A stretch of DNA of 64,000 nucleotides from Gracilariopsis chorda (lineage: Eukaryota; Rhodophyta; Florideophyceae; Gracilariales; Gracilariaceae), in assembly GCA_003194525.1 (NCBI GenBank), contig NBIV01000126.1, positions 1-64,000 of the forward strand, read 5' to 3'. The position numbers and the translations under genes were made by a program. Positions 1 to 10,479 of this stretch are shown piece by piece; positions within the stretch are counted from its first letter, which is position 1; the number at the start of each line of letters is the position of its first letter. Below the pieces are notes generated by a model. It had not been told where the DNA came from. It searched no databases and saw only the letters and a list, made by a program, of their open reading frames with translations.

Positions 1-2633
1 AACTTCCTTGTAGTCTTCAAATCCCAGTGTCCCAATCTCATCATGAAATGACTTGATAATGAATCTGTTCGCCGAACCAATAACAGGAAACAACTTGCAG
101 TGCGTTTGGCATCCTTCTGAACAATTTTCCTTCCAGACCAAGAATTTCTTCGCATTTCGTCGGATTGCTTGGCGGAGACGTGCATCAGTCTCATCTGTAG
201 GCAGACCACACAAGAAGCGCGCAAATGTTTGCGTAGTATCGTTCAAGACGGAGAAGTCGTCAGGGCTCAACAGCCATACAAGCAAGGTCGCCTTCATCTT
301 CTAACGGCTCGACCTCGTCTCCGTGAACTATCCTTGACAGATAATCTGCTGTGCCATTCTCCTTGCCTGCACCATACACTATTTCAAAGTCATACTCGGC
401 CAGAAAGTCTAGCCAGCGAGCTAAGCGTCCATGTATATCGCGCTTCTGAAATGCATATCGTAAAGCCATATGGTCCGTGATTACCTTGAATGGAACAGAC
501 GAGAGTAGATACAATCTGAACTTCTTGAGAGCAAAGATAACTGCCAATGCTTCTCTTTCACATGCCGAGTAGTTCTTTTCCGCAGCGGTCATAGTACGAC
601 TGGCAAACTGCAGAGGATGTATCTTCCCATCTTCCTTTTTCTGAGAGAGAACTGCGCCGAGTGAAACACTAGAGGCGTCCCGTTTCCACAATGAAAGGCT
701 GCTCGAAGTTTGGAAATGAAAGTACCGGAGGCTCAGTAATCTTTTTCTTCAGACCGTGGAAAGCTTCTAGCATCTCTCCCATCCAACGCAGCTTCTTATT
801 CCCCGAGGTAGCACTGTGAAGCACGGCGGAGGTCTCAGCAAAGTTTCTGATGAACCTTCGATAGTATCCGGCTAGTCCCAGAAAAGATCGTAGTTCCGTA
901 GTGGTGGCAGGGATTGGGGCATCCTGGATCTTAGAAATCTTCTCCTGTTCCACGTGCACTCCATCTCCGTTGATGACATGGCCTAGAAGAGACACCTCCG
1001 ATAGTGCAAAGAAACATTTGGACAGTTTGAGCTTCAATCCATGCTTCGCAATCCGACCAATCACAGCCTTCAAGTGAATCACGTGCTCTCTGAGGCTTCT
1101 TGAGAATATGACAACGTCATCAATGTAAACCCGAACGAATGGAAGTCCTCTTAGCACATGATCCATCATCCGTTGAAAGGTGGAAGGGGCATTCATGAGA
1201 CCAAATGGCATGACTTCGAACATGAAAGTTCCGTATCTGCACACAAAGGTCGTCATCTCTTTGCAATCCTCAGACATCTTGACTTGCCAGTATCCAGAGA
1301 ACAGGTCGAGCGTAGTGAAGACACAGCAACCTCCAAGTTTGTCAAAGATCTCTTCCATGCGTGGCAAAGGCCAGCGGTCAGCTTTCATGACTCTGTTCAG
1401 CTCTCTGTAATCGACACAAAACCTTGCGCTTCCATCTTTCTTCGAGGCAATGACAATTGGAAACGACCAAGCAGAGGCTGAAGGGGTAATGATACCAGCT
1501 TCGAGAAGAAGATCAATCTCCTTGCGTACGAACTCGTTGTGCTTCGGCGACATCCTCCTGGCTCTGAAGTAGATTGGTTTGTCAACTGTCAACTCGAAAG
1601 AGTGAGAAACAGGCACATCGGCTGGGCGTAAGTCCTTCAATGACCAAGCGATTACATTCGAGTCCTTCAGACAAGAAACCAAGTCGTCTATTTCATCCTC
1701 TGAAATGTGCGAGAGTTTTGAAAAGAGTAACTTCTCGTGCTGCTCATTGGTAGTGATGTCCAATTGCGGGATCATTTCGGGAGTCTCGCCATGGTTCTTT
1801 TCTGTTAGAGCAACCACGAGTTGTTCGTCATTTTCAGAAGCAGTATCAGAGTCAATAGTGGCGTCAGAATCTGAAGTGAAGTCGTCGCTATCCGTCTGGA
1901 AACCCTCTTCGTCTGAAATCTCGACGCGAGCATAGTCAAAGCCAAGTGTTACTCTTTTTCCATCAATATTCATCTTCACGTGCTGATTTCCGAGGTCAAG
2001 GCAGGCTTGTAACGATTCAAGTGTTGGACAACCCACAATGATGTCGAATGGCGGACCATCAATAACAAGAAAGTCTAATGGAACGGAGACGCCCCTGAAG
2101 GATATAGGGATATCGTATAGTATTCCTCTGCACACGGTGCTCTGTCCATTGGCAACAGTTATCTTCTTCGTCGTATGCTTGGGTTCCAGTGCTAGCCTGT
2201 CACACAGCTTGGTTGACATAAGGTTTGGAACAGCTCCAGAGTCGAGCAAAGCTTCAGTCTCAGTCCCATATATCATAACGGGGACCGCCTTAAGACGTCT
2301 AGGCTGCTTACCGACTGGCCCAACAAAAGGGCGTCGAACATTGCTTTTGCGACCGATGAGCTTACGAATCTCTTTCTTCGCATCATCTGCGTCTCCTCTG
2401 ATAAGTTGTCCAAAGGTTAGTCCGGAAGAGGCATTCGCGAGCTCAGTGAGAACGTTATATTTGCTTGCATGGTCTTGAAGACTCTGCTTCTTCGACTTCC
2501 TCTGTTTCGGCTTCTTGACTTTCTGTTCATGAACCTTAGGTCTCCGAACTCTCTCTTCGTATCTTGTTGGATTGAGCAAAAGCGGGATGGGTGCACCACC
2601 GTCTGAACGGCGCTGTTTTGGGCAACTCTTCAC
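1..2633 (-). pseudogene. pol: gypsy-A copy 1 pol (protease-RT-RNase H, frameshifted)
   Basis: Polyprotein for reverse transcription. In order from 2633 leftwards: a basic linker, aspartic protease with the D-S-G active site (ALLDSGAVPN), RT with YIDD in VRVYIDDVVIFS and PFGLMNAPSTF upstream, then RNase H. One continuous frame runs 2633-669. An extra C near 680 (relative to copy 2) shifts the frame just before the RNase H start; RNase H continues in another frame to 260, and further indels follow. The frame lies +1 relative to gag, with a 98-nt overlap, so expression as Gag-Pol would need frameshifting or separate initiation. Family and domain order are certain; whether the frameshifts are real is not, because they cluster at the sequence edge. 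Confidence 0.85.
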
Positions 2634-3624
2634 CGTCAGAACTTCTCTTGGTTGTGGCGACTACATCAGCATTCCCGGCGTTTTCGGTGACAATTGATAC
2701 GGGGTCGGATCCTTTCTGAAGATTAGATGCTGACTCTTTAGATTCCTCATTGGCATCCCATACTTTGCGGGTCTCTTCGGGTCGGATTCTTCGCCAACAA
2801 GTGATCTCTGAGTGTCCAATTTTCCCACAACGCTGGCATCGCGTATCTCGGTGCGGATTAGAGTCACATTGTGAGGCATAATGTCCGGGCTTCTTGCAGT
2901 ATGAACAAACCTTTTCGTAGTCTCGACGCTCCGTCTGTGTCTTCTTAACCATTAATGACAGCTGAGCAAACTGCTCAGAGAGTTTGTCGACCTTAGACTC
3001 CAAAGCATGAGAGATAGTTTCTTCAGAAGACCTGTGGTTTTGGACAATACGCTTAGGTGGGGTACTTAATGAAACGTAGTTCCCCATTGCTTTCCGGGCA
3101 GCATCGAAGGCTTTCACTTGAACCTTCAACTCATCATAATCATCAGCGCCACGGAAAACAACGAACTGGGCTAGATCAGCGTATTCCATTACAGCTTTCT
3201 TCAAAAGACCAAACTTAGCCTTAGCGTTGAATCCTGCCTTTAAGAAGAGGTTGTCCATATAGGTCAAGGAACCAACCAAGTCTGCATAATCCAATTTAGC
3301 AGAAATTGCAAGGCGTATATCTTCCTCAGGCTCCTCGGTTTTTCCAAAACGATCGATGAAAGCTTGCTTAACGGAGCGGTATTCCTTTGCTTCTTCCGAA
3401 AGTGAACCATTAACAGCATAAGAATCATAGTAGAACTCAAAGGCTTTGTTCTCAAGGAAACCAAGCAACTCAAGTGCCATGTCCTCGTCAGTCTTTCCTC
3501 TCATCGCAACATTCTCAAAGTAAAAGAAGAGCTTTACGACGTCAATAGAAGAACCGTCATAAGAAGTAAATGCAGCGTTAGAGTCAGAAGAGCTCCCTCC
3601 TCGAGAGTACCATGTGGGCGCCAT
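2536..3624 (-). CDS. gag: gypsy-A gag
   Basis: Capsid/nucleocapsid precursor of about 362 residues. The N-terminal two-thirds is a helical retrotransposon Gag domain; the C-terminal part has two zinc knuckles, CSYCKKPGHYASQC and CQRCGKIGHSEITC (both CX2CX4HX4C), followed by a charged tail that overlaps the start of pol. I chose the ATG at 3624 (protein starting MAPTWYSRGG); the in-frame GTG just before it is less likely. The ORF begins only ~30 nt inside the LTR boundary. It is open throughout, so this copy could still supply Gag. Confidence 0.85.
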   Translation of the reverse strand: MAPTWYSRGGSSSDSNAAFTSYDGSSIDVVKLFFYFENVAMRGKTDEDMALELLGFLENKAFEFYYDSYAVNGSLSEEAKEYRSVKQAFIDRFGKTEEPEEDIRLAISAKLDYADLVGSLTYMDNLFLKAGFNAKAKFGLLKKAVMEYADLAQFVVFRGADDYDELKVQVKAFDAARKAMGNYVSLSTPPKRIVQNHRSSEETISHALESKVDKLSEQFAQLSLMVKKTQTERRDYEKVCSYCKKPGHYASQCDSNPHRDTRCQRCGKIGHSEITCWRRIRPEETRKVWDANEESKESASNLQKGSDPVSIVTENAGNADVVATTKRSSDGEELPKTAPFRRWCTHPAFAQSNKIRRESSET

Positions 3625-3635
3625 CACGGGACGGT

Positions 3636-3649
3636 GACGCAGGGGGCCA
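3636..3649 (-). promoter_or_regulatory. candidate primer-binding site, gypsy-A
   Basis: On the minus strand, six bases after the LTR end (..TATTATTACA), the sequence TGGCCCCCTGCG begins with the TGG expected opposite a tRNA 3' CCA. The tRNA is not identified. The gap to the LTR is longer than usual, so this is tentative. Confidence 0.35.
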
Positions 3650-3655
3650 AAAAGT

Positions 3656-4677
3656 TGTAATAATAAAAGCCAGAAGGGTGCTCTTCGTAGCTAAAAGCCC
3701 CAAAACAAGTTGAAAACAGTGGGATCAAAAGACCTAAACCCACTCGATGAAATAAAACAACATTAGGGAGAGCAAGAGGCTCAATCCCCAAATAAAACTT
3801 CTTAACTTCTTTGTTGAAACGGCGCGCAACCCAAGAATTATGTCAAGGATCACTAAGGGTCAGACCCTCGGCTTCCGGTCAGACACTCCGGATGTGAAGT
3901 GGATTCTGCAGCCTACCTACCTCTGCACTAACCAGAAGCAGGCGCATACAATCCTTACAGGGCTTCCCGAGGAGAGCTACTAACAGCGGGATATGCTTTC
4001 ACTCTATACCCAAGCTGGCCCTTTGCAGGAAAGGTTGCACGGCACGTCGCCTGCGGATAGCTTCCCGTCAAGTACCTCCGTCCGGAAATCACCAGGTCTT
4101 TCGACCGACACCGTTATCCGAGCAAAGCTCCGGTGGGGCTCACAGACGACATAAACACCTTTGGTACACACTACCCGTCTCCCGTCCACGCCTAAGGCGC
4201 TTCAACCGGTCTTAGCGACGGTACTACCCCACCCTATTGGACAACTAGCGGCACACGCCTCACTAGAAGCCCTTTATCCAGCGGCGAACGCCTCACTGGT
4301 TGTTGATGATAGTTGAAGTGGCTGAAGGTTGATAGGGGGTGGGGCTTAGATGTTGGTCGATTGTTGACGTGAGTTCAGACCGAATTCCGAAGCTCAGAAC
4401 CTCTTTTTATAGTGTTTAGAGGCACTGCAAACGAGCCAAATACGCATTTCTACTTGCTAGTTACTCATGTGTGCGTCTAGGTTACTCCATTGGCTTCTAG
4501 AGACCTCTGGAGCTGCACACTAACCAATAATAAAGCGACAATGTGCGCCAGCATCACTAAAATACTGTAGTCTTTGCTGGGCCAACAAAGCGTGCAATGT
4601 GCTAGACACTACTGGAACATTCTACACGTGTGTTCCAGCAATGTCTGGCACATTCCGTAACATTAGCGACCGACACA
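3656..4677 (-). repeat. gypsy-A LTR shared by two tandem copies
   Basis: Minus-strand LTR of about 1022 bp, starting TGTGTCGGTCGC at 4677 after a purine-rich tract (TTGAGGTTGGGG) that follows the pol stop of copy 2, and ending near 3656 (..TTATTACA) just before the gag leader of copy 1. It serves as 3' LTR of copy 2 and 5' LTR of copy 1. No ORF of note inside. Confidence 0.75.
4403..4411 (-). promoter_or_regulatory. TATA box in gypsy-A LTR
   Basis: TATAAAAAG on the minus strand about 270 bp into the LTR, a good TATA match placed as expected for the U3 promoter driving gag-pol transcription. Confidence 0.5.
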
Positions 4678-4719
4678 ACCCCAACCTCAAGGGTTGCCAC
4701 GCCGCGGCAACCTGAAAAC

Positions 4720-6964
4720 CTAACCTTCCATCGGGCGCGCAATATACTTCTTCAAACGACGGGCGTGTATTCCATGGCGAGTGTACCGGTTGTGTGGAGA
4801 AACCAACGTGTACCTTGGATGGTGAGCCCTCACCACACGACATGGGCCAAAGTACTTAGAGGAAAAAGCAGGCCATTTCACAGTAGTGTTCAGGGCCTTT
4901 CCACGAGCCACAAGGACCAGATCACCGACTTCAAACTTCGTAATGGAGACTGCATCGACTTCCTTCAAAGGCCTCTGAGCAGAACGTTTAGCTCTATGAT
5001 TCCTTGATGCGAGCAGCTCCACTGAGCGGAACCGGTCGGAGGAGTCCCCAACTCGTGCCACGACACCACCTTCATCGGAGGTCATATGTGGTTTCACGCC
5101 GTAAAGCAACTCGAACGGAGAGATCCCACTGGCAAGATGTCTGCGCCGGTATCCGTACAGAACCGAAGGCAGGTGTTCGTCCCAACTTGAACGATTATCC
5201 AGAGCTTTCTTTCCTGTTGCTCTTTTCAGAGTACCAACCATCCTTTCAGCTCGGCCATTGAACATGGGGGCGTACGCCAAGACCGTTTTCCATTTGATAC
5301 CATGGTCCTCCATGAATGAGACGAGCGACTTAGAAGTGAAGCATGTAGCATTGTCCGACACCACGATACGAGGGAAACCAAACACGGCAATGATCTCTTT
5401 TCTCACGAAGTCTATGACCTCCTGTGACGTAGACCATTTTGTCGCTACGGCAAGTGGCAAACCAGTCAAATGCTCAACACAAACCAGAATGAAACGGTTT
5501 CCGGATTCGTTAGTCGGAAGAGGACCTGCAAAATCAATCGAGAAGACGTCAAAGAGAGAGGAAATGGGAGTCCGAAGGTTGCTGTAATACCTTGGTAGTG
5601 GTGCGAGTCTCTGGCATTCGTCACAACTCTTGACGTAGTTGCCGATATCTTCATGCATAGTGGGCCACCAGTATCTCTCAGTGATGAACTTCCTTGTAGT
5701 CTTCAAATCCCAGTGTCCAATCTCATCATGAAATGACTTGATAATGATCTGTCGCCGATCAATAACAGGAACAACTCGCAGTGCGTTTGGCATCCTTCTG
5801 AACAATTTTCCTTCCCAGACAAGGAATTTCTTCGCATCTCGTCGGATTGCTTGGCGGAGACGTGCATCAGTCTCATCTGTAGGCAGACCACACAAGAAGC
5901 GCGCAATGCTTGCGTAGTATGGTTCAAGACCGGAGAAGTCGTCAGGCTCAACAGCCATACAAGCAAGGTCGCCTTCATCTTCTAACGGCTCGACCTCGTC
6001 TCCGTGAACTATCCTTGACAGATAATCTGCTGCGCCATTCTCCTTGCCTGCGCCATACACTATTTCAAATTCATACTCGGCCAGAAAGTCTAGCCAGCGA
6101 GCTAAGCGTCCATGTATATCGTGCTTCTGAAATGCATATCGTAAAGCCATATGGTCCGTGATTACCTTGAATGGAACAGACGAGAGTAGATACAATCTGA
6201 ACTTCTTGAGAGCAAAGATAACTGCCAATGCTTCTCTTTCACATGCCGAGTAGTTCTTTTCCGCAGCGGTCATAGTACGACTGGCAAACTGCAGAGGATG
6301 TATCTTCCCATCTTCCTTTTTCTGAGAGAGAACTGCGCCGAGTGAAACACTAGAGGCGTCCGTTTCCACAATGAAAGGCTGCTCGAAGTTTGGAAATGAA
6401 AGTACCGGAGGCTCAGTCATCTTTTTCTTCAGACCGTGGAAAGCTTCTAGCATCTCTCCGGTCCAACGCAGCTTCTTATTCCCCGAGGTAGCACTGTGAA
6501 GCACGGCGGAGGTCTCAGCAAAGTTTCTGATGAACCTTCGATAGTATCCGGCTAGTCCCAGAAAAGATCGTAGTTCCGTAGTGGTGGCAGGGATTGGGGC
6601 ATCCTGGATCTTAGCAATCTTCTCCTGTTCCACGTGCACTCCATCTCCGTTGATGACATGGCCTAGAAGAGACACCTCCGATAGTGCAAAGAAACATTTG
6701 GACAGTTTGAGCTTCAATCCATGCTTCGCAATCCGACCAATCACAGCCTTCAAGTGAATCACGTGCTCTCTGAGGCTTCTTGAGAATATGACAACGTCAT
6801 CAATGTAAACCCGAACGAATGGAAGTCCTCTTAGCACATGATCCATCATCCGTTGAAAGGTGGAAGGGGCATTCATGAGACCAAATGGCATGACTTCGAA
6901 CATGAAAGTTCCGTATCTGCACACAAAGGTCGTCATCTCTTTGCAATCCTCAGACATCTTGACT
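4720..6964 (-). pseudogene. pol: gypsy-A copy 2 pol (RT C-half, RNase H, integrase)
   Basis: One open frame of roughly 745 codons, which by chance continues to an ATG at 7044 in non-element DNA. It holds RT from KMSEDCKEMTTF through YIDD, a complete RNase H (ETDASSVSLGAVLS; TDHMALRYAF), and an integrase with an HHCC zinc module (HDEIGHW ... CDEC) and the DDE core: Asp in SIDFAGPL, Asp in VVSDNATCF, Glu in NGRAERMVG. The C-terminus (KYFGPCRVVRAHHPRYTLV) is the usual SH3-like integrase tail; I see no chromodomain. All catalytic residues in the remaining part are intact, so the loss is purely the 5' truncation. Confidence 0.9.
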
Positions 6965-7339
6965 GCAATCCGACATAAGTTCTTCTTTGCATCGACCGCT
7001 ATCACGACGTGGTGGACCATGGTCGGGAGCAGGCCATCGCCCAAAAGAGAACGTACAGCCCGTGCATCATCGAGACAGAACGGATGAGCTTGCGCAGGTG
7101 GACTTAGGAACTAGAACCGAGATTCTCCAAAATTTTATGGAACCTCATAAGCGTGAAGAGATGGACTTGAACTCCTCCCATTCTTCCAGCATTCAACAGG
7201 AACGAGATAGGACGGTTATGGAGTTCGCTGGAAGACGTCGTCAAGTCATTCACTATGGAGAAAAGTATGTCTAGGATGCAAGGGGAGAAAAAATATTCTT
7301 CCAGGCCTTGAACGTCCAAATTCTTCACATCCAGAGTAT

Positions 7340-8633
7340 CAACCAATCACTGGCGCACTTCCAGCTTTTTGTGGGACGTGCGGTGCAAATGATCATCGAG
7401 CAACTTGTTGGACTCTTAAAGATTCTGGGTGGATGCTTCGTATTCGTATGTGCAGGTATTGTGGCGCAATTCATCTTGGTGCGGAGACGGAAGGAACATG
7501 CTTTGGATATGAAAGCTCCAGATCGCTTGGAGTTTCTTTCAGATGAGTATATATTAACGCGCAACGTGAAGGCATGTATCGCTTACGTTCTTTTCAAACG
7601 CTATCAACACCACACTTAAATGTGTTCTTTGTAACTGTTGTAACATTAATGGATATAAAGTACGTTTGTGGGTGAGGTCCGTCATTTATACGACGTTAAA
7701 GCAATGGATGTCTTTCTGTTCCAGGCCAGGACGTGTGCTACACATATGTGTGGTCGGAAGGCCCTCCCAGTCTTAATTCATGGGATTATTCTTCTTCTTT
7801 CACGAGAAGAATGGTGTCTAACCCGAATATTCGATACTTGGTTCCGAAGCTATACGATCTCTTGAAACCAAGACCAGATACTGTCCGACAGAGGTATAGA
7901 CATAGTGCAGACCAGATGATTGTGTTATGAGGAGATCAAATGCGAACGAATATCTTCCGGACATCTCTCCAAACGCTGTTCAGGAAGAAAAAGTTGTCCT
8001 GAACAATCAAGGTGCCCATTAAGCCCGAATCGAGGTGAGCCTTTACCACAAGACAGCGGACGCAGAACTCCTGCAATGAGAGCGTTCGGCGTAGAGCCAA
8101 TTAAACTGTTCAGGCCGGAAGCCCCAGTGGCCCACCTGGTAGCGGGAAGAGAATTGCATCACATGTCCACTGGAAATCTTCGACGTCGAGTTGTCAAGTA
8201 CAAGCGTTTGAAACCTGATTCAATGGACGCTAGAAAGGGATTTTCCACTGCTCGACCCTTACGGTTAGATTCATGCCCCGTATGATACAGCGAAATATAA
8301 TTCATCCAGAGATGCGAACAACCGAGACAAAAGGAGCCTAACATGGGCAGAACAATCTAGGCGAAGACTGTATACTGATAATGTGCTGCTGAACTCTGGC
8401 ACTCTTCTACATCTATGGTTGCTTCGTACCAGCACAAGCAATGAAGACTTGATACTTCGTTACATAGAGACAGCAGAAATGAGGATGGTGGAAGAACGGG
8501 AGCTCCCGGTTGGAATCCATACCGGAGCAGATGAAATTGGCCCTCTGGGTAAACTCTTCCTTCCAGGTAATCAAAACATTCTCCGGCGAACTGGAGAAAA
8601 AACCCGCTGGATGTGCAAGTAATGGTCACTTGG
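7340..8633 (+). pseudogene. Helitron protein, N-terminal zinc-finger region
   Basis: Broken coding sequence in several frames. Two adjacent cysteine clusters are readable around 7360-7510: FCGTCGANDHRATC and, after KDSGWMLRIR, CRYCGAIHLG..EGTCFG. This resembles the zinc-finger leader of Helitron proteins. Further on, 8383-8622 contains GKLFLPGN..RTGEKTRWM, which aligns by eye with the conserved LP-S-F-GSPR region just before the Rep domain. Stops and frame changes are frequent, so no protein is made. The block ends at the 5-bp duplication CTTGG where the 840-bp insertion begins. Confidence 0.55.
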
Positions 8634-9473
8634 TGTGGTGCCAAACCGTGTGGTAACGGAGGAAACCCGCTACCGCAGAAGGGACACCTCAAGGTGTACA
8701 GTCTTGCTCCCCTGTATTCGGTAACTCAGCCATAGAGCCCTCCAAGTAGTCGGCGCGTGCCGGGCCTAACTCCGGGCGACTACGTCCTGCCTTACAGGCG
8801 GAGATGTGTAGGATGGCTTAGAACCGGGGATCCGGATGCGCCGGGCCACGGTTATCTCCAGGGCCCAGAAATGGGGGGACAACGACGAGCCGCACTGCGA
8901 AGCACTGAATCGTGACAACGATAAATAATCCCGAGACTTCGGGCAAACCTGGATACAGGGCAGAGTAGAATGAGCCGTAACACGGGTAAGTAGACCAAAT
9001 AAAGAAACAAATAAAGAAACAAGTACCGTTACTAACGGGTAGTCACTCCTCGGTGAAACGAGGGGGATAACTCTACCGGGAACGGTGGTGGCACTCTCCG
9101 AAGTCGGAGTCGTAGCCGTACACCAACGGTAGAATTAGAGCCAAGTTTCTCGTTGGGGTTTCCTTTGGGGAGGAGCGGCGGCCACCGCTCCCTTAAATAC
9201 CGTAGTTGAAAATATTCAGTAAAATGCACTAAGTATTCTGGCACAGCCGGGCAGTAAAACCACGTGTGCTATTTGGCCCGTAGGCACGGAGCATCCCACT
9301 AGTTGGGTGCATCACGTCCTACGTGTACTATTATTACCCTCTACAGAGAGGAGCCCCCTAATGGGGCCATCTGTAGACGGATACTCATATACAACCTATC
9401 CACCCCGGGGATACCGGCATCCCATTATGAAAAACAGTTTGATCCCCTCGTCCTGAGGGCACATTGCACCACA
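8634..9473. repeat. structured solo-LTR-like element, copy 1 (840 bp)
   Basis: Starts TGTGGTGC and ends GCACCACA, a perfect 8-bp inverted repeat with TG..CA ends, flanked by the direct repeat CTTGG (8629-8633 and 9474-9478). GC-rich and full of short hairpins, e.g. GGAGCGG/CCGCTCC at 9172-9191, with no credible ORF. Removing it together with one CTTGG leaves one frame across the joint in the Helitron gene. It is a diverged relative of the copies at 11929 and 16272. A solo LTR is the simplest reading. Confidence 0.75.
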
Positions 9474-10300
9474 CTTGGCTGGGCTCCCCAACGCTTTTCG
9501 TCACAGGCACATTGAACGTATGGCGGGAAGAGATGAAAAGGATTAGTATGGACAACGAAAACACGGTAGCATTTTCTACACAGAGAGACATAAGCCGTCC
9601 TTTTGATAGGCCCGATCTTATTGCAAGAGTGTACGATCAGTATGCAAATCCAATCATGAAAGATCTGAAGAACAACTCAGAAGACCTCTTTGGCTTCAAC
9701 TGCATTACGATTGTCGCCAAACTTGAGTTCCGTTAGAGAAATACTCCACATCATTACTTTCGTCTTTGGTTGTAAGGGGTCGTAGTTGAAGATCCTCAGA
9801 TCATTTACACTTGTATCAAAGCCGAACGGCCTCGTGGTGACTCTCCTGAAGACCATGAATTCCGAAAATTGGTGAAGAATTTCAATATGCACAGACACTC
9901 TACATATTGCCGTATTCTCACCTCTGACGGGAGGTGCCGATTTGGGTATAATTGACAAGAAAATGTTCGCGAAACAACGATAATTGGGTAGTAAACCGAG
10001 TGACACATCGAAGAAGAAAGACAGAAGATTTGAAAGTGGTTCCGTACAATCTAGATCTCACAATGGAGTACATGGCTCACATCAATGTTGAAAGAAGCCA
10101 AGGTGGCAGCGCTTTAGCACACCTGATAAAGTGTGCTTTCAAAAGTCTAAAATAACAGGTTTTGGTTGTATCAAGTCGAACGGAGAGCCAATGAGGTGCG
10201 ACATGCTTCAAAATGAGATCAGGGCGTATATGAGAGCAAGAGTGGTGGGCGCGGTTGAAGCTGCATGGAACCTCTTTTAGTTTAGGCATGTTCGTATTAA
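9474..10300 (+). pseudogene. Helitron Rep (HUH) region
   Basis: Recognisable Helitron blocks in order: TWLGSPTLFVTGTLN (the usual G-P-LF-T-T-N motif), DRPDLIARVYDQY with the following LFG, then LEFR followed by a stop and RNTPHHYF. That last block is where the HUH nuclease motif P-H-x-H should be; the second His is Tyr here. After this come MHRHSTYC..CRFGY (10 kb zinc/His-Cys block), VPYNLDLTMEYMAHINVE, a YLFKYVYKG-like stretch and EIRAYMRARVVGAVEAAWNLF. The blocks lie in at least three frames with stops. Function in the live family: single-strand nicking and rolling-circle replication initiation. Here it is dead. Confidence 0.75.
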
Positions 10301-10479
10301 TTCATCTGTACAGGCACTTGAAATACCTTTCCGTGGAGAGCGACAGGTTTTGATTCGAAACAAAAGACTTCCTAGACGTCTAAAGTCTTCGCTACTGGAA
10401 AGACATTTGAAACGCCCCTCCCGGTACACGGATTTGGACTATATGAAATAATACGACACTGTACATGTATACGATAAGC

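Larger units (their letters stand above)
1..4677 (-). mobile_element. Ty3/gypsy element A, copy 1 (cut by window start)
   Basis: LTR retrotransposon on the minus strand: 5' LTR (3656-4677), gag (2536-3624), then pol with protease, RT and RNase H, running off the left edge before integrase is complete. It is nearly identical to copy 2 (4678-6964) over the shared 1.3 kb. The only LTR visible is the one that also ends copy 2, so the two copies are in tandem with a shared LTR. The coding part is mostly open, but the last ~690 bp next to the window start carries many one-base indels. Confidence 0.9.
3656..6964 (-). mobile_element. Ty3/gypsy element A, copy 2 (5' truncated)
   Basis: Second copy of the element: pol from mid-RT to the end of integrase plus the 3' LTR. 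Identity with copy 1 stops abruptly after the shared bases ..cagacatcttgact near 6964, inside the RT palm region. Gag, protease, N-terminal RT and the 5' LTR are missing. Sequence to the right is unrelated. Confidence 0.85.

Noticed and set aside
1158-2478. Plus-strand ORFs opposite gypsy-A pol
   Set aside because: Antisense shadows of a well-supported minus-strand polyprotein; no domain of their own.
8634-9473. rRNA or a group II/group I intron, because of GC-rich hairpins and a GTGTG-like start
   Set aside because: No rRNA signature, no domain V-like or group I core; instead TG..CA ends with a 5-bp direct repeat, seen in two further copies, which fits an inserted LTR-like element.
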